Assembly (NCBI RefSeq): GCF_001431665.1
Contig: NZ_LLXV01000015.1
Coordinates: 1 to 64,000, forward strand
Source: Stenotrophomonas beteli
Lineage (GTDB): Bacteria > Pseudomonadota > Gammaproteobacteria > Xanthomonadales > Xanthomonadaceae
Length of the DNA: 64,000 nucleotides
Direction: 5' to 3'
The notes below the pieces were generated by a model. That model ran no database searches, was not told where the DNA came from, and was given only the letters and a program-made list of their open reading frames with translations. Each line of letters opens with the position of its first letter. Position 1 is the first letter of the stretch. A program made the position numbers and the translations under genes. Below, piece after piece: positions 54,117 through 63,560 of the stretch.

Positions 54117-55511
54117 TTGGATATGACCACGAACGAAAAATCGGCCCGTGCACTGCCGGTGCAGGATGCGCGGATCTACCCGCGCGGTGGGCTGGATGTG
54201 CTGTCGCGGGCCGAGGTGGCCCGCCTGCGCGATGCCTCCGCCGGTGGCATGCACGAGCTGCTGCGCCGCTGCGCGCTGGCCGTGCTGACCAGCGGCAGCG
54301 CCTCGGACGATCCGCGCGCCGCGCGCGATCTGTACCCTGATTTCGACATCCAGGTCGCGCAGCAGGATCGCGGCGTGCGCATCGATCTTTCCAATGCGCC
54401 GGCGATGGCCTTCGTCGATGGCGAGATCATCCGCGGCGTCGCCGAACTGCTGTTCGCCGTGGTGCGTGACCTGGCCTACATGGCCATCGAAATGGGCCCG
54501 GCCTACGCGGCCGAGCTGGAATCGTCCGAGGGCATCACCAACGCGGTGTTCGGCCTGCTGCGCAACGCGCGCATCCTCAACCCGGGCGACCCCAACCTGG
54601 TGGTCTGCTGGGGCGGCCACTCGATCTCGCGCGACGAATACCTGTACACCAAGCAGGTCGGCTACGAGCTGGGCCTGCGTGGGCTGGACATCTGTACCGG
54701 CTGCGGCCCGGGCGCGATGAAGGGCCCGATGAAGGGCGCCACCATCGCCCACGCCAAGCAGCGCCGTACCGTGACGCGTTACATCGGCCTGACCGAGCCG
54801 GGCATCATCGCCGCCGAGTCGCCGAACCCGATCGTCAACCACCTGGTGATCATGCCGGACATCGAGAAGCGCCTGGAGGCCTTCGTCCGTATTGGCCACG
54901 GCATCATCGTGTTCGCCGGTGGCGTCGGCACCGCCGAAGAGATCCTGTACCTGCTCGGCATCCTGCTGCGCGAGGAAAACAGGGACCTGCCGTTCCCGCT
55001 GATCCTGACCGGCCCGACCGTGGCGGCGCCATACTTCGAGCAGATCGACCGCTTCATCCGCCTGACCCTGGGTGATGCGGCCGCCGAGCGCTACGAGATC
55101 ATCATCGGCGACCCGGTCGCCGTGGCGAAGAAGATGGCCACCGGCATCAAGCGCGTGCGCGAGCACCGCCTGGCGCAGAAGGACTCGTTCTTCTTCAACT
55201 GGTCCATCGAGATTCCGTGGGAATACCAGCAGCCGTTCGTGCCGACCCATGAAGCGATGGCCGCGCTGGACCTGCACCACGGGCGTGCGCCGCACGCGTT
55301 GGCGGCCGATCTGCGCCGGGCGTTCTCGGGCATCGTGGCCGGCAACGTGAAGGAAGACGGCATGCGCCGCATCGAGCAGTTCGGGCCGTTCCAGATCCAC
55401 GGCGACCCGGACATGATGCAGGCGCTGGACGCGTTGCTGCGCGCCTTCGTCGAGCAGCGCCGGATGAAGATTTCCGGCGAATACCAGCCCTGCTACCAGG
55501 TGCTGGCCTGA
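54117..55511 (+). CDS. ppnN: Nucleotide 5'-monophosphate nucleosidase PpnN (LOG family, YgdH-like)
   Basis: 464 residues. The central LOG domain has GGHSISRDEY, GCGPGAMKGPMKGAT (the phosphate-binding PGxGxGxM-like loop) and FAGGVGTAEEILYLLG (the GGxGTxxE catalytic motif). PpnN hydrolyses nucleoside monophosphates to base and ribose-5-phosphate and is stimulated by (p)ppGpp in E. coli. AAGGAAG is seven bases before TTG 54117; an ATG two codons later (54123) is the alternative start. Confidence 0.9.
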   Translation: MDMTTNEKSARALPVQDARIYPRGGLDVLSRAEVARLRDASAGGMHELLRRCALAVLTSGSASDDPRAARDLYPDFDIQVAQQDRGVRIDLSNAPAMAFVDGEIIRGVAELLFAVVRDLAYMAIEMGPAYAAELESSEGITNAVFGLLRNARILNPGDPNLVVCWGGHSISRDEYLYTKQVGYELGLRGLDICTGCGPGAMKGPMKGATIAHAKQRRTVTRYIGLTEPGIIAAESPNPIVNHLVIMPDIEKRLEAFVRIGHGIIVFAGGVGTAEEILYLLGILLREENRDLPFPLILTGPTVAAPYFEQIDRFIRLTLGDAAAERYEIIIGDPVAVAKKMATGIKRVREHRLAQKDSFFFNWSIEIPWEYQQPFVPTHEAMAALDLHHGRAPHALAADLRRAFSGIVAGNVKEDGMRRIEQFGPFQIHGDPDMMQALDALLRAFVEQRRMKISGEYQPCYQVLA

Positions 55512-55518
55512 TACGCCC

Positions 55519-55547
55519 GGGGTCGGATCCCGCCGGGCTCCGACCCC
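55519..55547. terminator. Hairpin after ppnN, shared with 35234-35276
   Basis: GGGGTCGGA-TCCCGCCGGGC-TCCGACCCC: a perfect 9-bp outer stem with an inner CCCG/CGGG. No T-tract is present, so termination would need Rho. Its core GGTCGGATCCC..GGGCTCCGACC also occurs inside the hairpin at 35234-35276, so it is a dispersed repeat. Confidence 0.6.
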
Positions 55548-55684
55548 ATCGCAGGCGGCCCGCAGGCCAGGGCCTGTCAACGCTTTGACGCCTGTCAGCC
55601 CGGATTGACCGTTCGTCCTGCCGCCGCTTGCCGGGCGGCAGGGGGATGGCCCATCGTGGCCATCAACACGCTGGGGAGCGTCCA

Positions 55685-56203
55685 ATGTCTTTGCGCCGGG
55701 AAAACGGCTTCACGCTGGTTGAGCTGATGGTGACGGTCATGGTTCTGGCCGTGCTCGCCACGATCGCCTTTCCCAGTTTCCAGAGCACGATCCGCTCCAA
55801 CCGCATCGCGACCACCAGCAACGAGCTGATCGCCTCGTTGTCGCTGGCCCGCAGCGAGGCGGTGCGCAACCGCCGTGGCGCCGGCGTCTGCGCTTCCGCT
55901 GCCGGCAGCGCCTGCGACGGCAAGAGCTGGGCCGAGGGCTGGCTGGTCTGGGAAGACAGCAATGGTGATGGCGGCCTGAGCGCCGGCGAGACGGTGCTGC
56001 GCTACAGCGCGGGCAAACCGGGCGTGAGTGCGGTGGGCACGCCGGACCTGTCGGTGAGTTTCGATCCGCGCGGGCGCAACCGCGCGGACGCCAGCCTGGA
56101 TCTGACCCTGCGCCCGGACAGCTGCGGCAAGCAGCCGCTGCAACGAACGCTGCGCATCTCGCCGACCGGGCAGGTCCGGCTGCTGAAGGAGGACTGCAAG
56201 TGA
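55685..56203 (+). CDS. fimT: Type IV minor pseudopilin FimT/GspH
   Basis: 172 residues with a type III prepilin signal: leader MSLRRENG, cleavage before FTLVEL, then a hydrophobic helix (MVTVMVLAVLATIAFPSF). The GspH domain with its Cys pair (GVCASAAGSACDG, and DSCGKQPL with the final DCK) follows. FimT helps prime pilus assembly and in some species binds DNA. GGGAG lies seven bases before the ATG. It is the first gene of a six-gene minor-pilin operon and overlaps pilV by four bases. Confidence 0.92.
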   Translation: MSLRRENGFTLVELMVTVMVLAVLATIAFPSFQSTIRSNRIATTSNELIASLSLARSEAVRNRRGAGVCASAAGSACDGKSWAEGWLVWEDSNGDGGLSAGETVLRYSAGKPGVSAVGTPDLSVSFDPRGRNRADASLDLTLRPDSCGKQPLQRTLRISPTGQVRLLKEDCK

Positions 56204-56667
56204 ACGCGCCCCGTTTCCGTTCGCCACGTGCCGCGCAGGGTGGTTTCAGCCTGATCGAGGTACTGATCGCCATCCTCGTGCTTGGCGTCGGCCTGCTGGG
56301 CTTTGCCCTGATGCAGACCATGAACGTGCGCTTCGTGCAGAGCGCCAATTACCGGACCCAGGCGACCAACCTCACCTACGAGATGCTCGACCAGCTGCGC
56401 GTGAACCGTGCGCGGGCGCCCTCCTATGTGGGCAACTATGCTGCGACCACCTCGACCAAGAACTGCCTGCCGCCCACCGGCAACGACATCAGCCGCGACG
56501 CCTTCACCCTGGACTGGCGCTGCCGCCTGGGCAAGGCGCTGGGCGAGGGCGCCAGCGGCACCGTGGTGCGCAACGGCGATCAGTACACGGTCAGCGTGAG
56601 CTGGGGTGACGAACGCTGGAAAGCCGATGCGGGGGATACCACCTTTACTGCCAGGAGTGGCCTGTAA
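56200..56667 (+). CDS. pilV: Type IV pilus minor pilin PilV
   Basis: 155 residues; GTG start inside the fimT stop. The prepilin motif is GGFSLIEVLIAILVLGVGLLGFALMQ, the PilV form with Leu-rich helix. The periplasmic part has NYAATTSTKNCLPPTGND with a candidate disulfide to DWRCRLG. It is part of the PilV-W-X-Y1 tip-associated complex. The stop TAA overlaps pilW ATG by one base. Confidence 0.93.
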   Translation: MNAPRFRSPRAAQGGFSLIEVLIAILVLGVGLLGFALMQTMNVRFVQSANYRTQATNLTYEMLDQLRVNRARAPSYVGNYAATTSTKNCLPPTGNDISRDAFTLDWRCRLGKALGEGASGTVVRNGDQYTVSVSWGDERWKADAGDTTFTARSGL

Positions 56668-57854
56668 TGCGCGCGCCGTCTTCCCCCCGGTCTGCCATCG
56701 GCCTGTCGATGGTCGAGTTGATGATCGCCCTGACCATCGGCCTGATCGTGATGCTGGGCGTGGTGCAGGTATTTGCGGCGTCACGCGCGGCCTACCAGCT
56801 GTCCGACGGCCTGGCGCGGGTGCAGGAGAACAGCCGCTTCGCGATGGACACGCTGCAGCGTGAAGTGCGCATGGCCGGCCATTTCGGCTGCGTCAACGAC
56901 CAGGCACGCAACTCGCCGGACAACCCTTCGCTGTTCTCCACGTTTGCGGCTACCCCGCATCCGGCACTGGATTTCCAGACCTCGATCCAGGGCTATGAAG
57001 CGACGGCGACCGCGCCGGGCGACGCGGTGACCCTGAGCACCACGCCGGGGACCGGCGGCACCGACTTCAAGCCGGCGCTCCCGGCCCAGTTCGCTGCCGC
57101 CATGCCCAACCGTGTCAACGGCAGCGACATCATCGCCCTGCGTTACCTGATGCCCGACGGCGTGCCGATCACCGGCAACGTCGGCAGCGACGGGCAGCCG
57201 GTGTTCACCTTCGACAAGGCGCGGCTGGCCGTTCTCAAGAGCGGTGTCTCGAACCCGGGCCTGTATGGCGCGGCCGACTGCGCCAGCGCAACGGTGTTCC
57301 AGGCCCGCGCGGTGGATGCAGCGGCAGGCACCATCACCTTCGGCGAGACTCCCAACAACGTCGGCAACTTCACCCGTCCGGTCACGGCCGGCCAGGCAAT
57401 GCTGCACCGCGCCGAGAGCGCCCTGTACTACGTGGGCTACGACGCGGCCAGCGCGCGTTCCTCGCTGTACCGCGTGCGCTTCAGTGCCGTGCCCAACGGC
57501 GCGCTGGTGGCCGGCGCTCCGGAGGCACTGGTGGATGGCGTGGAGAACATGCAGTTGCTGTACGGCCAGGACCGTGGCCTCACCACGGCGTACCCGACCG
57601 GTTTCATCGACCGCCAGGGCACCGCGGAAACCGTGCAGGCGTCGACCATTCCTGCCGGCAATGGCTGGCGCCGCGTCGGTGCGGTGCAGTTGGGGCTGGT
57701 GATGGCCAGCCCCGATCCGTCCGCTGCGCCGCAGGCCGACCAGAACGCGTCGCTGATCTCGATGGGGGTAACGTTCACCGCCCCGACCGACGGTCGCATG
57801 CGCTCGGTCTACCAGACCACCATCGCCCTTCGAAACCGCCTCTTCGGCAACTGA
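56667..57854 (+). CDS. pilW: Type IV pilus minor pilin PilW
   Basis: 395 residues with prepilin signal IGLSMVELMIALTIGLIVMLG, conserved ENSRFAMDTLQREVRMAGHFGC and a large C-terminal domain (EALVDGVENMQLLYGQD is a PilW hallmark). It belongs to the core minor-pilin complex that primes pilus assembly and displays PilY1. Confidence 0.93.
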   Translation: MRAPSSPRSAIGLSMVELMIALTIGLIVMLGVVQVFAASRAAYQLSDGLARVQENSRFAMDTLQREVRMAGHFGCVNDQARNSPDNPSLFSTFAATPHPALDFQTSIQGYEATATAPGDAVTLSTTPGTGGTDFKPALPAQFAAAMPNRVNGSDIIALRYLMPDGVPITGNVGSDGQPVFTFDKARLAVLKSGVSNPGLYGAADCASATVFQARAVDAAAGTITFGETPNNVGNFTRPVTAGQAMLHRAESALYYVGYDAASARSSLYRVRFSAVPNGALVAGAPEALVDGVENMQLLYGQDRGLTTAYPTGFIDRQGTAETVQASTIPAGNGWRRVGAVQLGLVMASPDPSAAPQADQNASLISMGVTFTAPTDGRMRSVYQTTIALRNRLFGN

Positions 57855-57861
57855 GGCCGCC

Positions 57862-58350
57862 ATGCACCCGCGCCCACGCATCCCTTCCTTCGCATCGGCC
57901 CGCCAGCAGCGTGGCGCGGTGCTGTACGTCGCCCTGATCATGCTGATCCTGCTGGCATTGATCGGCATTGCCGGCATGCAGGTTACCGGCATGCAGGAGC
58001 GGATGGCGGCCAACTACCTGCGCTCCAACCAGGCCTTCCAGAATGCCGAATCCAGTGCACGTGCGCAGGAGGCGGTGATCCAGGCCGCGATCGGCAGCGG
58101 CAATATCTACGAAGCCAACCAGGAAGAATGCAGCCCGGTGTTCGATCCGGCGACCTGGGCCGACGGCAAGACCACGGCCACCGCCATCAACACCCGGCGC
58201 CTGGACAAGTGCGTGCCGCGCGGGCCGATCAATGTGGGTGGCAAGAAGAACGAAGAAACCGAGAACATCTACCAGATCACCGTGTTGGCCAGTGACGATC
58301 CGGCCAATCCTTCTTCCAGCGCTGTCATCGACACGATCTACATTCCATGA
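57862..58350 (+). CDS. pilX: Type IV pilus assembly protein PilX
   Basis: 162 residues. The PilX-type N-terminus is RQQRGAVLYVALIMLILLALIGIAGMQ, followed by QERMAANYLRSNQAFQNAESSARAQE, the conserved PilX helix. The gene begins seven bases after the pilW stop and overlaps pilY1 by four bases. Confidence 0.92.
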   Translation: MHPRPRIPSFASARQQRGAVLYVALIMLILLALIGIAGMQVTGMQERMAANYLRSNQAFQNAESSARAQEAVIQAAIGSGNIYEANQEECSPVFDPATWADGKTTATAINTRRLDKCVPRGPINVGGKKNEETENIYQITVLASDDPANPSSSAVIDTIYIP

Positions 58351-61300
58351 ACACTCCGCGCCGCTTTTCCCGCATCGTCTCGACACCCTGGCTGCGCCGG
58401 GGCGCGGCTGTGGCCGTGCTGGCCGGCATCGGGGCCCTGGTGTACCCGCTGTTTGCCGCGCTCGGTGACTACGACATCGCGCAGGAACCGCTGTACAGCA
58501 AGAAGACGCAGCCGCCACTGATGATGATGGTGATGTCGCGCGACGAGCAGCTGTTCAACAAGGCCTACAGCGATTACAGCGACCTGGACGAGGACGGCAC
58601 GCTCGATACCACCTACCAGGACAAGTTCGACTACTCGGGATATTTCGACTCCAACCTCTGCTACACGTACAGCAGTGGCCAGTTCAAGGCCACCGCGCAG
58701 GCGACCGGTACCCTGAAGCATACCTGCGGCGGTAACTGGTCGGGCAACTTCCTGAACTGGGCGACGATGAGCCGCCTGGATGTGATGCGCTACGTGCTGT
58801 ACGGCGGCCATCGCATCACCGATTCCAACACCAAGACCGTGCTGGAGCGCGCCCAGATTCCCAACGATCTGCATGCCTGGGTGAAGGTCTACAGCGGCAG
58901 CGACATCGGCAATTTCACGCCGTACAAGACCACCACCTCGTTCTGCAATGCCACCATTGCCAGTGGTGGCGCGCCGCTGATGCGTGTGGCCAGTGGCAGC
59001 TGGAGCGAATGGGCCTCGACCGCCAGCCGCCAGTGCATCGCCGGGCGCTCCGACGAAGGCAAGGATGACTCGCCGCGATCGGTCGTGGCCGACCTCAATG
59101 TGCGCGTCGAGGTGTGCGCGTCCGGCAGCGGCACGTTCCAGGAAGCGTTCTGCCGCAAGTACAACGATGGCGCCACCGACTACCTGAAGCCGGCCGGCCT
59201 GCTGCAGTCCTATGGCGAGAGCGGGCGCCTGCGCTTCGGCCTGGTCACCGGCACCTACGCCAACCCGCGCGATGGCGGCGTGGTCCGTCGCAACATCGGC
59301 AAGATCGCCGGCAACGGCACCTCGTTCTGCGCGGCCGGTGATGAGATCAATCTGTCCAATGGCCAGTTCTGCAATTCGCTGACCGGTGGTGCCGAAGGCA
59401 TCATCAATACCATCTCCAACTTCCGCATCGACCAGTGGAACTGGAGCAACAACTGGAACGACTGCAACGCCTACAGCATCCTCAACCGCCAGGGGTTCGG
59501 GGGCAACGGCAACCTTACCGATCCGGGCAATGCGTCCAAGACCTGCAGCGCATGGGGCAATCCGCTGGCGGAGATGTATGCCGAAGCGCTGCGCTACATC
59601 AAGGGCGAGACCAAGGGCATCTACAGCGCCAGCGGTGACCTGAGCGGCCTGCCCAATGCGGTGTCCTGGAAGGACCCGTACCGTTCGCCGAATGATGGCG
59701 GCAACTCCTACTGCGCCACCTGCAACATCCTGGTGATGTCCTCGGGCCTGCCGTCGTTCGACAGCGACAACATCGGCTCGGTCAGCGGGCTGCCGACCGC
59801 AGCGAGCTCGACCGACGCCATCGGCAATCTGGAGAACATCACCGGCGGCAACTACATGGCCGGTCGCATCGGCCTGACCGAGCGCTATGCCTCGATCAAC
59901 ACGCACGAAGACATCTGCCGGGCGGCCAAGGTCACCGGACTGTCGCTGGTGCGCGGCATCTGCCCGGACGTGCCCTCCACCGAAGGCAGCTACCTGATGG
60001 CCGGCCTGGCCAAGTCGGCCGCCGAGAACGACCTGCGCCCGCGCGTGCAGGACAAGCCGGATTCGTACAAGCTGACCGCGACCACCTATACCGTGGCCAT
60101 GGCCGAGAGCCTGCCGAAGTTCGAGATCCCGGTGGGCAATGGCAAGATCACCCTGGCCCCGCTGTGCCAGGCCAACAACACCGGTACCGCGAAGATTACC
60201 AGCACGGGCTGGCGCAGCTGCTTCCTGGGCTCGGTCGGCATCGGCACCAAGCAGTCGACGGTGTCGCCGAACTTCGTCTACGGGCGCACCTATCGCGCCG
60301 ATGGCAAGGCCGGCAGCTTCTCGCTGGTCTGGGAAGATTCACTGTGGGGCAACGATCACGACAATGACGTGGTGTCGATGCTCAGCTACTGCGTAGGCGA
60401 GACCTGCAACGAAGGCGACAACACCACCTTCCGCAACATCTGCTGGCGTTCCTCCAGCAGCGAATGCAGCAACAACGCGGTGCGTGGCACGGTGGCTGCC
60501 GACGAAGTGCTGGTCCGCATCGAGAACCTGTCGGCCTATGCCGGCAACGCGATGCTGACCGGCTACACCATCGTCGGGTCCAATGCCGCCGACAACGTGC
60601 AGCGCCTGGTGCTGCGCCCGGGCGACAAGAATGGTTCGGTGTTGACCACCTCCTCGGCGCCGCCTGCGGAATGGACTGGTGCGATCGTGGCGCGCTATCG
60701 CCTCGGGACCGGCCAGGCCGGCCAGCTGGAGAGCCCGTTGTGGTACGCCGCCAAGTACGGCGTGCCGGCAGGCAAGAAGTGGGACAGCAAGGTGGCCGGG
60801 GTGCCGGACAACTACTTCCTGGCACGCAATCCCGCCAAGCTGAAGTCGGCACTGGAGGCAATCTTCGACAGCGCCGCAGCCGGCGAGGCACCGGTGGGTG
60901 GCAGCGCGACCGGCGCACGCGTCAATGCGGGTTCCTTCACTGTGTCCGCGCACTATGCCGTGGCCTCTGGCTCCAACGACTGGACCGGCGATCTCATTGC
61001 CAGCCAGGTCACCGCCACCGGCGGCATCGGTGCGGAGCTGTGGCGTGCGTCAACCCGGATGAGCGCCTCCGGCCGCACCATCGTGATGTCGACCGCACCG
61101 ACCTATGTGAACAAGTCCAACCAGCTGGTGGCGGCAGCGGCGGCGGATTTCACCGCCGACAACGTGCCCGGCCGTGATCGTGCCGAGAAGCTGGGGAACA
61201 TGGGCCTGAACACCATTCCCAACTGGTTCGGTTCGCGTACCGTGGCCGACCTGGTCAGCTACCTGCGCGGTTCGCCGGTCAGTGGCTTCCGCCCGCGCAG

Positions 61301-62927
61301 CGTGCTGCTGGGAGACATCGTCAACTCCAGTGTGGAGATCGTGTCCAACAAGGACGACTACGGCTACACCTCCTGGAAGGCGCAGGGTGGGGTGGGCTGG
61401 AAGACCACGCTGGGCACGCGCTATCAAGCCTACCTGGATGCCAAGAAGGCCTCCGGCGGGCCACCCTCGATGGCCTACGTCGGTGCCAATGACGGCATGC
61501 TGCACGGGTTCAACGCCAGTACCGGCACGGCCGCAGGTACCGAGCAGTTCGCCTTCATTCCCTCGGCGTCGCTGCAGCACATGGCCGAGCTGGCCAACCC
61601 GGCCTACGGCCATCGCTACTACGTTGATGGTGGGCTGACCTCGTCCGACGTCTACTACGGCAACGCCTGGCATACCGTGCTGGTGGGCTCGACCGGTGGT
61701 GGCGGTGCCAGCCGCGGTCCTTCAGCGACCTCGGTGGGTAATGGTTCGGTGTTCGGGCTGGATATCAGCAATCCGACCGGGTTCACTTCCAGCAACGTGC
61801 TGTGGGAGATTTCCGGCAAGACCGAGTCGGACATGGGCTTCGCCTTCGGCAAGCCGGTGGTGGTGCCGGTGGCCGGTTCCGACCCTGACGGTCCGCCGCG
61901 CTTCGTCGCCCTGTTCGGCAATGGTGTCAATTCCAGCACTGGTCGTCCTGTGCTGTACGTGGTGGACATCCAGACCGGCCAGGTGCTCAAGCGCCTGTAT
62001 CCGGCCGGCACCAAGTACGCGATCGCCAATGGCCTCAATCATGTGACTGCGGTGGGCCTGTACAACAGCAGCGGTCTGGCCGACACCGTGTACGGTGGCG
62101 ACATGCAGGGCAACATCTGGCGCTTCGATCTGCGCGGTGGCGACACCACGGCGTGGAATGTGGGGCTGAGTGGTTCGCCGTTGTTCACCGCAGTCCGCAG
62201 TGCGGTGGTGCAGCCGATCACCGGCTCGATCGAAGTCTCGGCCGGTCCGGGCGGAGGCGTCAGCCTGTTCTTCGGCACCGGGCGCTACTTCACCGCCGAT
62301 GACAACGCCGTGACCCGCAATTCGCCGGTGCAGACCCTGTATGGCATCTGGGACAACCTTTCCAGTGCGGTCAGCGGTCGCGATGTGCTGGTTGGCCAGA
62401 CCGTCAGTTCCGCCGGCAGCGGCTTCCGTGACATCTCCGGCAATCCGGTGGATTACGCGACCCAGCGCGGCTGGTACGTGGATCTGATTGTTGGCACCGA
62501 CGTCGAAGGTGAGCGTTTCTTCGGCTATCCGACGCTGCAGGGCGGCAACGTGATGTTCACCACCTACGTGCCGGGGCAGACGGTCTGTGGCACCGGTGGT
62601 GGCGTCAACTGGCGCTACCGGTTGAACATGCTCACCGGCCAGCCGGCCATGAGCGGGCTGACCGATGAGCCGGGCGGCGGCAACCCGCTGTGCGGTGCGA
62701 ACTGCGGCGCCGGTGCGCTGACCCGCGGCGGCGACGTCGCCAGCGGCGCGCCGGTGCTGGGCACCAATGTCAGCAGCACCACGATGAAGGGGTGCGATGC
62801 CAGCGATCCGAAGTGCTCGGTCGATGGCTCGATCGACCGCTGCATCGTGGCGTTGAACACGCCCGGCGCCGACACCGCCTACGGCCAGCGCGCCTGCGGC
62901 CGGCAGTCCTGGCGCCAGATCCGCTGA
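58347..62927 (+). CDS. pilY1: Type IV pilus tip adhesin/assembly protein PilY1
   Basis: 1526 residues. An N-terminal signal/membrane segment (GAAVAVLAGIGALVYPLFAAL) is followed by a long Cys-rich N-terminal region and the conserved PilY1 beta-propeller from about residue 960 (SGFRPRSVLLGDIVNSS; MAYVGANDGMLHGFNA; GGDMQGNIWRFDL). I do not see a MIDAS-type VWA motif (DxSxS) in the N-terminal part. An EF-hand-like loop DLDEDGTLD is present at 79-87, whereas the canonical propeller calcium loop before GGD is replaced by GLYNSSGLAD. It promotes pilus extension and adhesion. All minus-strand open frames here are shadows. Confidence 0.93.
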   Translation: MNTPRRFSRIVSTPWLRRGAAVAVLAGIGALVYPLFAALGDYDIAQEPLYSKKTQPPLMMMVMSRDEQLFNKAYSDYSDLDEDGTLDTTYQDKFDYSGYFDSNLCYTYSSGQFKATAQATGTLKHTCGGNWSGNFLNWATMSRLDVMRYVLYGGHRITDSNTKTVLERAQIPNDLHAWVKVYSGSDIGNFTPYKTTTSFCNATIASGGAPLMRVASGSWSEWASTASRQCIAGRSDEGKDDSPRSVVADLNVRVEVCASGSGTFQEAFCRKYNDGATDYLKPAGLLQSYGESGRLRFGLVTGTYANPRDGGVVRRNIGKIAGNGTSFCAAGDEINLSNGQFCNSLTGGAEGIINTISNFRIDQWNWSNNWNDCNAYSILNRQGFGGNGNLTDPGNASKTCSAWGNPLAEMYAEALRYIKGETKGIYSASGDLSGLPNAVSWKDPYRSPNDGGNSYCATCNILVMSSGLPSFDSDNIGSVSGLPTAASSTDAIGNLENITGGNYMAGRIGLTERYASINTHEDICRAAKVTGLSLVRGICPDVPSTEGSYLMAGLAKSAAENDLRPRVQDKPDSYKLTATTYTVAMAESLPKFEIPVGNGKITLAPLCQANNTGTAKITSTGWRSCFLGSVGIGTKQSTVSPNFVYGRTYRADGKAGSFSLVWEDSLWGNDHDNDVVSMLSYCVGETCNEGDNTTFRNICWRSSSSECSNNAVRGTVAADEVLVRIENLSAYAGNAMLTGYTIVGSNAADNVQRLVLRPGDKNGSVLTTSSAPPAEWTGAIVARYRLGTGQAGQLESPLWYAAKYGVPAGKKWDSKVAGVPDNYFLARNPAKLKSALEAIFDSAAAGEAPVGGSATGARVNAGSFTVSAHYAVASGSNDWTGDLIASQVTATGGIGAELWRASTRMSASGRTIVMSTAPTYVNKSNQLVAAAAADFTADNVPGRDRAEKLGNMGLNTIPNWFGSRTVADLVSYLRGSPVSGFRPRSVLLGDIVNSSVEIVSNKDDYGYTSWKAQGGVGWKTTLGTRYQAYLDAKKASGGPPSMAYVGANDGMLHGFNASTGTAAGTEQFAFIPSASLQHMAELANPAYGHRYYVDGGLTSSDVYYGNAWHTVLVGSTGGGGASRGPSATSVGNGSVFGLDISNPTGFTSSNVLWEISGKTESDMGFAFGKPVVVPVAGSDPDGPPRFVALFGNGVNSSTGRPVLYVVDIQTGQVLKRLYPAGTKYAIANGLNHVTAVGLYNSSGLADTVYGGDMQGNIWRFDLRGGDTTAWNVGLSGSPLFTAVRSAVVQPITGSIEVSAGPGGGVSLFFGTGRYFTADDNAVTRNSPVQTLYGIWDNLSSAVSGRDVLVGQTVSSAGSGFRDISGNPVDYATQRGWYVDLIVGTDVEGERFFGYPTLQGGNVMFTTYVPGQTVCGTGGGVNWRYRLNMLTGQPAMSGLTDEPGGGNPLCGANCGAGALTRGGDVASGAPVLGTNVSSTTMKGCDASDPKCSVDGSIDRCIVALNTPGADTAYGQRACGRQSWRQIR

Positions 62928-62932
62928 CCATC

Positions 62933-63364
62933 ATGAACATGAGAATGCCCATGCGTACCCCTGCAACGCGTCGTTCCACCGCCGGCTTCACCCTGATCGA
63001 GCTGATGATCACCGTAGCGGTGATCGCCGTGCTCGCGGCCATCGCCCTGCCGTCGTATCAGCGCCATGTGCTGAAGACCAACCGGGCGCTGGCCAAGGCC
63101 GATCTGGTGGAGATCGCGCAGCTGCTCGAGCGCTACCACACCGTGCAGAACAGCTATGACGGTTTCTCGCTGCCGTTCGACCAGTCACCGCGGCAGGGCG
63201 CCAAGCGCTACACGCTGTCGCTGAGCGGCAAGGCTACGGCCAGCACCTACACGCTGCAGGCAGTGCCGGAAACCGGGCAGGACAAGGATGTGTGCGGCAC
63301 GCTGACGCTGGATCAGGCCGGGCGCAAGACCCCGGACAAGAAGACCAATGCGGAGTGCTGGTAA
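62933..63364 (+). CDS. pilE: Type IV pilin-like protein PilE
   Basis: 143 residues. A long basic leader (MNMRMPMRTPATRRSTAG) ends in the G/FTLIELM cleavage site, and the helix MITVAVIAVLAAIALPSYQ follows. The domain ends with a Cys pair (KDVCGTLTL, NAECW) forming the usual D-loop. It closes the minor-pilin operon five bases after pilY1. Four in-frame ATGs (62933, 62939, 62945, 62951) precede the cleavage site, so the exact start is open. Confidence 0.9.
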   Translation: MNMRMPMRTPATRRSTAGFTLIELMITVAVIAVLAAIALPSYQRHVLKTNRALAKADLVEIAQLLERYHTVQNSYDGFSLPFDQSPRQGAKRYTLSLSGKATASTYTLQAVPETGQDKDVCGTLTLDQAGRKTPDKKTNAECW

Positions 63365-63432
63365 GGGTTGCTCATCGCACGTGAAAAAAGGGCTTGCGCT
63401 GGCCGCCAAACGCTGGCTAAAATGCGCACCCC

Positions 63433-63509
63433 GCCCGAATAGCTCAGCCGGTTAGAGCACTTGACTGTTAATCAGGGGGTCGTTGGTTCGAGTCCAACTT
63501 CGGGCGCCA
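63433..63509 (+). tRNA. tRNA-Asn (GTT anticodon)
   Basis: A 77-nt cloverleaf: acceptor GCCCGAA/TTCGGGC, D-arm AGCTCAGCCGGTTAGAGC, anticodon loop CTGTTAA with GTT at 63467-63469, T-arm GGTTCGAGTCC, discriminator G and encoded CCA. It is followed by a terminator 11 bp later. Confidence 0.97.
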
Positions 63510-63520
63510 GATTCGAAAAA

Positions 63521-63544
63521 GCCGCGAGAAATCGCGGCTTTTTT
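63521..63544 (+). terminator. Rho-independent terminator after tRNA-Asn
   Basis: A perfect 7-bp stem GCCGCGA/TCGCGGC with GAAA loop, preceded by five As and followed by six Ts, so it can work in both directions and may also end the convergent pseudopilin transcript. Confidence 0.92.
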
Positions 63545-63560
63545 CGTTGTGGGCGGCCAC

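Noticed and set aside
50232-55685. A 1817-codon open frame on the minus strand spanning the TonB-dependent receptor and ppnN
   Set aside because: It is exactly antisense to two well-supported genes with family motifs. Strong third-position GC bias in the sense genes leaves the opposite frame free of stops; the translation shows no domains.
63433-63509. tRNA-Asn as integration site of a genomic island
   Set aside because: No integrase is visible on either side and I saw no repeat of the tRNA 3' end in the window; the neighbours are pilus genes.
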